A stretch of DNA of 64,000 nucleotides. Source: Laccaria trichodermophora (taxonomy: Eukaryota > Basidiomycota > Agaricomycetes > Agaricales > Hydnangiaceae). The stretch covers positions 62,001 to 126,000 of the forward strand of contig JACTVC010000042.1 of the NCBI GenBank assembly GCA_018417955.1, in the 5' to 3' direction. Below are positions 23,160 to 34,134 of this stretch, one piece after another. Under the pieces are notes generated by a model that saw only the letters and a program-made list of their open reading frames with translations, had not been told where the DNA came from and did no database searches. Made by a program: the position numbers and the translations under genes. Within the stretch, counting starts at the first letter, position 1; every line of letters starts with the position of its first letter.

Positions 23160-24598
23160 TTGATCCTTGCTTTTGTCCTCGTCCAGCCTATGCGCCGTCT
23201 GAGTCAGAGAGTTGGGGTCAGGAATCCTGACGTATTTGTTTTGTGCGGCGTTGAGTTCAATAGCACCCGCTTCCAGGAGTGAGTTTTCAAGATCGTCTAG
23301 AAGATCATGGGAGTCTTCTATACCAACGCATAGGCGAATGAGGTCCTCGGGCAAGCCACGAGCAGCCCTTGTTGCGGCGTCAATCGAAGCGTGGCTAGAT
23401 TAGAAAATGGCTGTTAACGAAGATGATGATACAGATGAAAGACTGGCACTGACGACATTACACAGGGCATGCTGATGAGACTGTTGACGCAACCAAAGCT
23501 GACGCTGATGCCCCAAAGTCGAGTACCACCAACAATCTTTTCACTCAGCTCTTTGTTCCCGGTCTCGAAACTAAGTACTGCTCCGTTTCCATCAGCAATC
23601 CTGGTGTGGATATCCCTTCCCGGATGACTGTCAAGACCCGGGTAATTTACGTGGAACCCAAGGCCGTGTAGGTACTCGGCGACGAGTTGAGCAGTCGCTT
23701 GCTGCCGGTCCATCCGCAAAGCGAGCGTTTTTATTCCCCGAAGCAATAGGAAGGAATCTATAGGCGCCAGCGCGTTGCCCACAGCGTTTATCGTAAATGC
23801 TATTTGTTTAGCTAGATCGTCTCGGTTGCAGGTGACCACGCCTGACATGAGATCATGGTGACCGCTCAGGTACTTGGTCGCGCTGTCATAAACCACATCT
23901 GCTCCATGCTCAAGCGGCCGCTGTAGGTAGGGACTCATCATGGTATTATCCACCACAATGATGGCTCCAGGTGCGCGCTCTTTAACATCTCTGCTAATTG
24001 TTGCCAGATCGGCAATTTTGAGCAACGGGTTTGTTGGCGACTCCAGCAAGACCATGGCGGTTTTTGTAGGATGAATGAAGGCGTGCAGAGACGTGGGGTC
24101 AGTGGTGTCAACATGATGCACCGTAACCCCGACATGGGTACGAATGTAAGTGAGAAGTCGATTGGTTCCTCCGTACAAATCGTCTCCGGCAATAATCTCG
24201 TCCCCTGGCTTGAGAAGTCGCAAAATGACATCAAGCGCGGCCATTCCTGACGACACGGCAAAAGCATGAGCAGCCGACGATATTTTAGCGATGTGGTGTT
24301 CTGCGGAGATGGTTTACTCGTTAAGTCACAGAATAGATACGATTTACCACGCACCCAGGTGGCTTCTTGTCGGATTTCCGCTCCTTGAATAATCGAACTG
24401 ATTTCCAACACCTTTGAAGGTGGAGGACTGATAAATGGGAACAGAACTACTGCCATATTGATCCTTCATATCTGGATTGTCGATAGTTGCGCATAAGGTT
24501 GAGAACCTGTAAGGTTTCCTCGACCTGAAGGGAGACTCGGGTTCTGGAGTTGGCAGGTCATGAACCGCATTCTTGGCCAGATTGATGGTAGGGGCCAT
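23160..24598 (-). CDS. STR3: Cystathionine beta-lyase / gamma-synthase-type PLP enzyme module (N-terminal part of fusion)
   Basis: Starts MAPTINLAKNAVHDLPTPEP at 24598. Cys/Met-metabolism PLP-family blocks follow: FSTLCATIDN, SSVPIYQSSTFKG, FDYSRSGNPTR, HAFAVSSGMAALDVILRLL, GDEIIAGDDLYGGTNRLL, VLLESPTNPLLKIADL, VVDNTMMSPYLQRPLEHGAD, then VYDSATKYLSGHHDLMSGVV with the PLP-binding lysine (SATK), SFLLLRGIKTLALRM, GTRLWGISVSFGCVNSLISM and LPEDLIRLCVGIEDSHDLLD. This fits cystathionine beta-lyase in methionine synthesis, although gamma-lyase or gamma-synthase cannot be excluded by eye. Instead of a stop after the usual end (DDLENSLLEAG), the frame continues into mevalonate kinase. The last intron lies at about 23400-23455. 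It is divergent from VPS71 with a 254-bp gap. Confidence 0.9.
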
Positions 24599-24852
24599 CT
24601 TGGTGGATTACCGAACTTGGGTCTTCAAATGGTGGGTTCAAGTAAAAAGTTTTGACAAGTTGGTCGAGGTAATGAGTGTCGTTAGACGATCGTGTTCAAA
24701 GTTTTAGTTCCACAGTTGTAACTGTCAGTGTCAATACTAATGGTGGTGCTAGTGATGGCGTGCTCAAGCGTCTCTTCAATCGGCCGAAACTAAATAAACA
24801 GCGCCAATAACTTTGAAACAGTGACCATCACCTCGTTGCGTCGCGTCCAACA
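24599..24852. promoter_or_regulatory. Divergent promoter of the lyase/mevalonate kinase gene and VPS71
   Basis: 254 bp between two start codons pointing away from each other. It must contain both promoters. No clear TATA box was picked out. Confidence 0.45.
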
Positions 24853-25528
24853 ATGGCGCCGAAAAGAGGTAGAGAGCAGCGTAGGTATTCATTCGTCCAA
24901 AGTCACCTCAACGAGTTTATGTCTTATAGTTAGTTGCACGTCAGGCGAATACCACAACAGTTCAAGCCATCGCTCCGGAGGTCATCGCGAAACGAACTAG
25001 ACGTCACCTTGATGAACTTGAGGTATGCACCACTGACCGGTCGTAGAAAAGCTGTTTATGCAAATGAAGAGGTCGAATTATGCAGAGCCTACCCTATTAG
25101 CTTCAGTCGAAGACACTGAAGGGGGTGGTTACTCGAAAGGTCGAGCAAGACAGACCATTTCTGATAAACGTAACCTCAACATTCCTGGTACATCCGCTGC
25201 CGCAAAGAAGAAAAAATCCACAATGAATGTGCGGACAGCACTGCTATACCGGAAGAATTTTGCAACACTCCTTGAGGAATCTGTGTGTGCTCCAGTCCAA
25301 CAAAGTTGCTGTTCTGCTGACTCTACGTAGAATATTGCAAGCTCTCCGTCAAGTGTTCCTACATATTTGACAGCGTGTGCCTCCCCTTCAGCCTATCCTC
25401 CGCGTATGATATGCTCGGTATGTGGATACTGGGGTCGTTATAGGTGTCGGCGGTGTGCAATGGCATATTGTGACCTTAATTGCGAGGGTGTCCACGCTGA
25501 AACGCGGTGCGAACGACGGGTGGTGTAG
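24853..25528 (+). CDS. VPS71: HIT-type zinc finger protein Vps71/ZNHIT1 (SWR1 complex)
   Basis: Starts MAPKRGREQR at 24853, then after introns VARQANTTTVQAIAPEVIAK, RTRRHLDELE, EASNYAEPTLLASVED, SAAAKKKKSTMNVRTALLYR and KNFATLLEES. The C-terminus is a complete zf-HIT finger reading CSVCGYWGRYRCRRCAMAYC, DLNCEGVHAETRCERRVV, with paired cysteines and the closing His/Cys. Stop TAG at 25526. The MNVRTALLYRKNFATLLEES helix plus a terminal HIT finger is specific to Vps71/ZNHIT1, a subunit of the SWR1/SRCAP remodeller that deposits histone H2A.Z in the nucleus. The spliced protein is about 160-180 residues, normal for the family. Confidence 0.88.
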
Positions 25529-25725
25529 TTTGGTGTCGGTCACGTCGGTGAGGAGAGTACGACGCCTAAGTATCGCACTTAGGAACAAGTTGTAACCTCA
25601 GTTGAATGTGCATGATTTTACATCGGCCGAATTTTATACCGATCTACATCAGATCTACATATACTGCCTGACTCACTTTTCAAAAATTTAAATAAACGAA
25701 ATCTACCTCCAACCACCATCCAACA

Positions 25726-27526
25726 ATGTGTCCTCACGAAACCGCTGACGTTTTGCCCACTGAACAAAGTGAAATGGTCCAAGTACCCTTGACCAACGGT
25801 AACGCCAATGGCAAACGAGGCACATCGCGCTCCAACACTGCCCATCTTGAACAGCAGCGCCGGAATCCATATGCCCCTCGAGCAGCGGATTTCCTCTCAA
25901 ATATCTCAAATTTCAACATCATTGAAAGCACACTGAGAGGTCTATTTTATATTTCCAAAGCTCGAATTCTTGTCGCTGATTTTCTCATCTTTCACAGAGG
26001 GTGAACAATTCGCCAACGCCTTTTTCGACACCAAGACTAAAATCGCCATTGCCAAGGCCCTCGATGCGTTTGGTGTGGAGTACATCGAACTCACATCCCC
26101 CGCAGCCTCGGAGCAGTCTCGCGCCGATTGCGAAGCCATTTGCAAGCTCGGCTTGAAGGCCAAGGTCCTCACCCATATCCGATGCCATATGGATGACGCT
26201 CGTATTGCCGTTGAGACAGGTATTATTCATTTGACATTGAGTTTCCAGCGAAACTAACTCTGCATGTAGGCGTCGACGGCGTCGACGTTGTCATCGGCAC
26301 GTCCTCATTCCTGCGTGAATTCTCACATGGGAAGGACATGGCGTACATCACCAAAACCGCCATTGAAGTCATCGAGTTCGTCAAGTCCAAGAACATCGAA
26401 GTTCGCTTTTCGTCGGAGGACTCGTTCCGCTCCGACCTTGTTGATCTCTTGTCAATCTATCAAACCGTTGATAAGATCGGCGTTAACAGAGTAGGCATTG
26501 CTGATACTGTTGGCTGCGCAAACCCAAGGCAAGTATATGACCTAGTGAGGACTCTTCGCGGTGTTGTCGGGTGTGACATTGAGGTGCATCTGCACAACGA
26601 TACCGGCATGGGTCAGTTCAGACTCCTCTTGCGTCTTCTACCATCATCTCACCGGCCTCCCCCCCTCAGCCATCGCCAATGCGTACACCGCGCTTGAGGC
26701 TGGTGCCACCCACATTGACACTTGTAAGTTGAATTTTATACCAATAAGGCACTAACTGACCCTTCTTTCAAGCCGTTCTTGGTATCGGCGAGCGTGTAGG
26801 CATCACACCTCTTGGAGGTCTCGTTGCATGTCTCTACGCTGCGAACCCTGAATACGTCAAAGCCAAGTACAACTTGCCCATGCTTCGTGAGATTGAAAAT
26901 TTGGTTGCTGAGGCTGTCGAGGTGAACGTGCCATTTATGAACCCTATCACGTACGTCTCAATTTTGGCACACCATCTGCCACATTCTGACACGAATGACA
27001 CCTGTAAAGTGGTTATTGTGCTTTCACGCACAAGGCCGGTATACATGCGAAGGCTATCTTGAACAACCCGAGTACATATGAGATCCTCAAGCCGGAGGAT
27101 TTTGGTCTGATTCGCTACGTCTCCATCGGGTCAGTCCGCTCTCCTGCATATACCCAAAATAAACGTCGTTGTAATGCTTTATTTATCAGCCATCGCCTTA
27201 CTGGGTGGAACGCCGTCAAATCACGCGTCGAACAATTGGGTCTCACCCTCACCGATGACGAGGTTTGGATTTTTCAACGCTATGAGGTCCCATGATTGAT
27301 TTCAGATGTTGGTTGTTATCAGGTAAAGGATGCTACCGCCAAGATCAAGGAACTCGCGGACGTCCGTACCCAATCAATGGATGACGTAGATTCGCTTTTG
27401 CGCATCTACCATTCTGGTATCCAGTCTGGCGAGCTTGCTGTTGGACAGAAGGAGGCGCTTGATCGTCTATTGAAGAAGCACAGAGACGAGGCTCATGGTC
27501 GTGCATCTAGCGAGGGAGATGATTGA
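25726..27526 (+). CDS. LYS20: Homocitrate synthase (lysine biosynthesis, alpha-aminoadipate pathway)
   Basis: Starts [20 protein letters not shown] at 25726. The TIM-barrel acyltransferase begins [20 protein letters not shown] (spliced at TLR/EGEQ; the conserved R/E/Q of the active site), followed by [109 protein letters not shown] (metal-binding HxH region), [20 protein letters not shown] and [20 protein letters not shown]. It condenses acetyl-CoA and 2-oxoglutarate, the first step of fungal lysine synthesis, and the family is feedback-inhibited by lysine. The C-terminal helices ([20 protein letters not shown]) and an acidic tail finish at 27526. Seven or more small introns. Confidence 0.95.
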
Positions 27527-27932
27527 GCACCACGACCATCAAATTTTGGATGAAGTGGACGAATTTATGAATTTTGTATTTGTATAGCACAAAAGGGCGC
27601 CGTTCACAAACGTTCCTGCTTTTCAGCAGGGGCTCACGGTCAAGACCCAAGTACATATCACGGAACAATTATCTACATCTGCAAGAAGGTTTACTAGCTT
27701 CTGTATTCAGAATTGCATGGAATTCCAAACGAAGTACATGAATATCAGATGTTTACGAAGATAAGGAATCTCTTACTATTTTTACAGGGATTATACTTTC
27801 TAAAAAGTGTCCGGTATGAAACAATGCGTACAAAGATGCTGAAAAAATTCGCCATCGATCCCGTGGGTTGAGGAGTGCTCTGGCAAACCTCCCAAAAAAA
27901 AAAAAAAGGAACGGAGACGATGGCAGTCATTG
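27527..27932. other. Convergent intergenic region
   Basis: About 400 bp between the stops of homocitrate synthase and the histidine kinase. It holds a 15-base A run at about 27895-27909 but no recognisable gene. Confidence 0.5.
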
Positions 27933-30900
27933 TCATGAGATACCCAATCTGCGGAACATTTCTTCAAGGGTTTTGAACGCCACAGGTTTAATAAGGCTAA
28001 CAGTGAGTGAGTTGTGACAAATGATAGAATGCAACCCACGACATACTAGCCATCAACCCCGGCTTCGAAAGCACGTCGTTTATCCTCCAAAGAAGACATC
28101 CCAGTCAAAGCAAGAATGCGAGTTATGCGTGAATCATCAGGATGCGATTTTTCTATCCGACGGATTTCGGCTGTCGCAGAGACCCCTGTTTGTTGTTTAG
28201 ATATAAATGTATAAACAACCGGCGGAATACAAACCGTCAAGTACTGGCATCGAAAGATCCAATAGTACCACGCTAATTTTCGTTCTTCAACGCCATGTCG
28301 ATATAAAACTAGCAAGAGTGACGTACTCAAAAGGGCCCTCCGTTTCGTACACAGAGACGCCATCTCGACCATCGACTGCGTCGCGGAAGTCGTAGCCCTG
28401 TCGATCATTCAGAATACAGATGAGATGGTCCAAATCGTGATCGCTTACTTTGGTAGAGAGCCATTTTATCCTATAGGCTGTCAGAAACTACCATTATAGC
28501 ATGGGGGTGAGCTTACAAAAGATTTCGAAGTATGCTATTATCCTCAACAACTAGTACCCTGGAGCGATGAGGGGACTTGTCCATTGATCCTATCGAAGAT
28601 TTGAGCAGAGTACCACCAGATCCCACTGTAACCGTAGTGTCAGTGTTATTTAGATCAACTGCCTCACTAGGTCGCAACGTAGGAGGCGGAATTCGCCCTG
28701 CCGCAGGGACAGGATGTGCGGTCGATGAACGAGGCGTCATGGCGGGCCTTCGAGCGCCGGTCGGGCGAAAGAAACTATGGCTTTCTTCCGAGTTCCGTCG
28801 TGGAACATTGCTTCCGGAGCCTATTCGTTCCTCTGATAAGACCGGATGGATAGAATCATCGTTGGGTGTAGGTGATGGAACACGGGATGTTCCAATCTTG
28901 AGGGCATGATTGCACAGTTTGAGAACGGTGCGGAGACGAGAGGGACCACCAGGCTTGTACAAAATTCGGCAGAATCCCCCTATGCGCTCATGCTCACTGG
29001 CAATGGACATGATTGCGGGGCTACCTCGTGCAGCCGAGAGGATGACGAACGGGCGCGAGGTATCCCGTCTTCCCGTTGCTGCGACAACAAGTGCGGGATC
29101 TTCGTTGAGGATGACGATGTCCCCGTACTCCGGACCAGGGTGGATCTGGAATCCCCACCATGTTGTCAAATAAGTGCGGATAACATTATTTAAAAGCCGA
29201 GTGCCTTTGTGTGAGCCACCAAAGCCAATCAGAGACACCGTCGGGAGTGGAGTGCCATCCACATTAAAGGGCTCCATCTCAGGTGCCGCGCGATTATGAT
29301 CTCCCTCGAAGCACCCAGCTAAAAAGGTGACTTTGATTTCTGTCCCTGCACCTTCTTCACTCCAAACGTCAACTTTACCCCCGACAGTCTCAGACGTTAT
29401 GATGCTGCTGACAATGGCAAGGCCCAAGCCAGTGCCTGTTTGTAGAGGATTTTCTTGTGAGAATGGATGAAAAAGTTGGTTCTAAATCACAATGGATAAA
29501 GCGTTGTATAGTAATACATCGAACTATGGCTCTGACCTTCAAAAAATTCTGACTAATTCCCTGATGAATAGATACCCTTTAGCGAAGCTAACGAGAATTG
29601 CGATGACACTACAAACCTTGCCCGTATCGTTGACTGAAAGCTCTATTTTGACCTTGTTGGGGGGGTCATTGTCTCCCAAGGGTATTTGGCGAAGCATTAC
29701 GTGAACGTAGCCATCCTGTTTTGTCTTAGACTTTGGGCACAGCAGGTCCAATGCGACTCACAGATGTGAATTTCAGACTGTTTCCAAACAGGTTCATCAA
29801 GACGCGACGGATACCGCCCTTCTCGTATTGCAAAAACCAGCCCTTGCGCGAAAAGTTGGACTAACAAAGGAATCAGATGTAGTTGACGTACCTGTGGGCG
29901 ACGTCCTATGTCGACAACAGTCTCAACAAATTTTCTCCGAGTGGCTACAGGGGAACCGTGTTCTTCGTGAGGGGGAGAATACACACTTCCAATACCTGAA
30001 TCGTCAGGACTGGCTGTGCGAGCACGATGTCCAATCCAACATCCATCGACGGCTTCTTCAATCAATTGCATCAAGTCACCCCTAATGAGAGGGTTGAGAG
30101 CCAAAAGGAGGGATAAGCTGAGAAACGAACGGCGCTGGTAATATGACATTCTCGACCCCACCCGCTTTAGCGTTCCCACTGAGTTTCGTGAAGTCCAGAA
30201 CATGATTTACAGTTTCCACGAGTGAGGTTCCACAGGCTTGGACTGTCTGTATAAACGATATTTGCGAATGGTTCAACGGACTTTCGCTAAGCAGCTCAGC
30301 GGCAGCCAGAATCTGCGACATTATTGAGATAAATTTGATGATCTGGCTTTTCCACTAACCCCATGCAACGGTGTGCGAAGTTCATGTGAAATGCTAAGAT
30401 CATGGTCAGGATATGTGTCATTGAAAAGGAATGAGAGGTTACTTGGATATGAAAAGACTTTTGGCTTTATCTGCCAATATCATACGTCGCTTGAGAACGG
30501 CTGACAAGATAATAACACCTAAAAAAATCATCAGTAGCGTCTTCTGACAGGTGGCGGCATCTTACCGATTGCTCTCAAATAAGACAGCTCGTGGCCTTCC
30601 AACTATAACATATTCGTCAAATATCTCCCGTAACATCATATGTCACTTACAAATCGTTTTGAGTGGTCATTAGCGTTGTATGCACAAAGCAAAGCAAAAG
30701 GTCTTTTGTCAATATTGAATATCGGGACAGCTATGAAAGCCTGTCAAGCACGAACACGCCTTCAAAGAAAACAATTGACGACTTACTAAGAGCATACTGA
30801 ATGTGCGTGGGTAGAAATGGGCGGAAGCTCGGGGGAATGATCCCTTCCGATATTTTCCCGTCAGGATATTTTGCGAAGAATGAGTTGAGTTTATGGTACT

Positions 30901-33836
30901 CCTCGGTTGAAAGATGCCGCCTAGTCATCTCCAGATTGGGGTCGCCATGATGCATAGTAACGGAGACACTGCCCTCCGCGTTCACAGATTCAAAGACTTC
31001 ACAGTGCGATATATCCATAACTATGACGCCTTCCACGTCAAGGGTCCTCTGAACAAGCTTTGCTGCGCGATCATACACCTTGTCCATCGAAGAGCCGACG
31101 ATGAGATCTGGGCGTCCATGAGCATGAATTTGAGTGTCGGTCTCCAAACATTCTCGGCTAAATTGTTCCATCTATATGTGCGGGAGTTCAGTGACACCAG
31201 CGTAGAAACCAGAAGAAAAAGCGCTTACTGAATTCTGAATTCGGTCTCGTATACGCAGTTGAATCTGTAAAAGACATTTGCAATCCTGTCTTAAAAGGCC
31301 ACCAATAGTGACTCACCTTATCTCTCCATAGTTCCATTTCACGCATGGCAATTGCCTGTACAACATTAAATATAAAGAAATTTACCCTGGAGTAGTAACT
31401 GACCGCAAATTCCTTCAGAGTATGCCGCTGTCGGGGAGAAAAATCATCACGGGGTGTATCGTCGATTACGGCTAAACTATGGGCTTCGTTGTCAGTTGTT
31501 CGCACATAGCCAAAACTCCTTCATCAACGCACGTGCCAATATTGTATCCATCCTGCGTGCGCAACGGTGCTCCTGCGTAAAACCGTACGTTTGGAGTACC
31601 GACCACTAGAGGCTTTTCATCTTAAGTCAACCAGCTGCTCTATCCAAAGAACCTTCATCGTACATTTTTCGCAAACCGCCAGTCAAGATGGGTGTCGAGC
31701 ACTACCATAGGTTCGTCTCCCCTGGGCACGGTCAGCGTCAGTGACGGAGACCAAGAAAAAATAATTACCGCTGTAAGATTGAGTGTCCACAAAACGAATG
31801 TGCCCTTGCGCAACTTGGGGTTTTAATGCCCCCTGCAGAAAGTGACACAAGGGAAAGGATATAAGTCAGCATTGACGCGGATCTAAAAAACAGAACAACG
31901 CTAAATTACATTCTGACTTGAACCACCTTGAGGTGAATTTTAGCAGGGTTCGAAAAAGCTTGCGAGCAAACGCTTACTGCTCATTTCCGTCAATCAGAGA
32001 TACGACGACACCTCTTGTGCTGAAAACCAGCTTCGCGAGATGTGCAATTCGATCAAAGTTAAGATCAGATCCAGTATTCCAGATATTAAACCTAACATGT
32101 GAAATTGTTTAATTTTTGTTTCAAGATTGGCTGTTGAAAGGACTTACTTGTATAAAGCCCGTCGGCGCTCAAGTTCATCGGGAGGATTCGGAGGGGCGAG
32201 GTAGCCTAGATCAGTATACATTTGCTCCTCTTTTGCTGCACGGCCAGCTTTGACAGCGTTCAAATTTTCTGATGCCACCCTGTTGGTTCCAGCAAAAAGT
32301 GACTCGTGTGGCAAGGTCACGGGAAGTGGCGATGAAGTCTGCCTTGTCAAACACACCCTCCTAGGGAGTGCAGGGACAGACATTGTCCCTACCTCAGGAA
32401 TGGGACTGGACTCTCGCAAGATGATAGGAGGTACTATCTCCTTGGCTGTCTCACCAGGCGAAACGTCACTGGCGTCACAAAAATAATCAGTTGACCCCGT
32501 GGTCCGAGCATGGTGACCATCCAAGGCGGGCGCCGATGCTGGTGGTATGGATCCCAACAGACCTAAATGAGTTGTAGGGTCAGAAAGTGCCAGGGTTGGC
32601 TTCGACCCATTTGAGGTTGAGGTGATTTCTGTGTTCGTTGCAGGCTCCGAAGGGCTCCCAGCGATTGTTGGCAAGCGTGTGGGTTCGATGTCTGTCGTGC
32701 CCTCCCAGAAGCTGGTCAACCGTGACCTTCGATTAGTTTCAGATCTAAAATCATGGAATGCATCTTGTGAGTGAGAGCCAGGAATGGATGCAGTCACGCC
32801 ACGCATGGGATCCGTGAGCTCATGTTCTGGTGATGGAAGTGCCAGTGGCGAAATATCGACGCGTGCTGCTGCCCAGCGCATTGTAGCGGCAGAGGCCTGG
32901 ACGTCGGTTGCAGACGAGGAAGGTCCTGGTTCTGACGTGGGTGCGCCGTTGGTAGAAGTAGAGGCAGATGCAGAGAATGAATTTCGAAGCCGATGGATAG
33001 GAACCGAAATATTAAGAGGTACTGCGGATCGTAAACCATGAAACTTCAATGCGGAAGTTGGAGAAAGAGCCGACCCAGATATAGATGAAGAAGTTGATGG
33101 AGAGACGGTTGCATATGTGGATTGCTCATCAATTGGATCCGGTCGCAAACTCTCCCCTGAGTTGCCATTTGGCAATGATCCCTCAGCGGAACTACCAGGA
33201 GCGAATTTAGCCCGTGCAATTTTTAGTGGTTCTGAGTCTGAATATCGGTATGATTCTGCGTGGATGCGTTGACATGTCTGTGGAGGGTTAGGCGTTCGGT
33301 GTGGATCCCATCGTCCAGATGCATAAGCAGTTATGAATGTCGCCCAATCACAATCTGAATTATTTGTTATCGTCACGGCGTCTTCGTTACTTGGCGTGGT
33401 ATGCGAGGGGGAATCGAACGCAGGGGAAAGATAAACTAGAATATGTATAAGAATTGGTAATGGCAGTGAAGGGGAAACTCAGCATACCTGAGTTCGTGTT
33501 TCCACTGCAAACGTCAACATCATCTTCGTTAACTGTTTGTAAGTGCGCGAGGGTATCAGTGGCATAAGAACTGCTTCCAGTCTGTGACGAGGAAGGAGCA
33601 ACAGAATCCTTGTGGGTGAAGGATTGGGTCGGTGACAGGGAAGGAAGAAGTACGAGATCTTCCTTGGAAGGCGCTGTCGATGGCCTATTTGATCTTCGGG
33701 GAGGTCGCATTCGCACTGCGTGGTTGCAGAGACGCGGTGGGTTGGAAATATGGCCTACTAGTTGAGACGGAAGGTTCAGATTCAGAGACGGCAAAGACGC
33801 CGCTACCGTTTCTTCTACAGCAGGACGATCATACAT
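27933..33836 (-). CDS. Hybrid sensor histidine kinase with GAF domain
   Basis: The proposed start is [20 protein letters not shown] at 33836 (an in-frame ATG at 34067 is an alternative). A long Ser/Pro/Thr-rich N-terminal region of about 500 residues comes first. A GAF-type sensor part follows ([51 protein letters not shown]), then a second GAF-like segment ([20 protein letters not shown]). The H-box [11 protein letters not shown] carries the phospho-accepting His. The ATPase domain includes [15 protein letters not shown]. The C-terminal receiver shows [16 protein letters not shown], the phospho-accepting Asp in [22 protein letters not shown] and the conserved Lys in GYLIKPVAF. It ends RRLGIS with TGA at 27933. 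Such proteins feed phosphorelays through Ypd1 to Skn7/Ssk1. The stimulus is unknown. About 12-15 introns. Confidence 0.88.
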
Positions 33837-34134
33837 GACGTTGGACCGCCTTAGAGTAGAGCTGGTTATAAAAGGTTGATCAGGGAGAGCATGGGCCGCT
33901 GAGGCGGTGAGTAGTAAGACGCCTGACGCTGTCAGCGGCAAGGGAAAAGCAAACCAAACAATATCGTCAAATGACCTCTCTAGTGATAGGAAAGGAGAAC
34001 ATACAGCATAGACCACTTCTGGCCTAGGTGATAATGACCAGGTTACGAGGTTTAGCAACTGCTCCACTCATCGGCATTCTCCGAAACGTGACGTCATTAC
34101 TTTGAGACTCCGCGTACTCTACAGCATTCCAGAT

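Noticed and set aside
27890..27912. A-run as a possible retroposon poly(A) tail
   Set aside because: It is isolated, with no adjacent duplicated target site or processed gene copy.
31600..31680. tRNA-like stretch (tagagcagctggttgacttaag on the minus strand)
   Set aside because: It overlaps the GAF-domain exon and intron of the histidine kinase, and a cloverleaf cannot be completed.
33395..33420. tRNA B-box-like sequence on the minus strand (gcgttcgattcccc)
   Set aside because: It lies inside a clear coding exon of the histidine kinase ([12 protein letters not shown]), and no A box or acceptor stem accompanies it.
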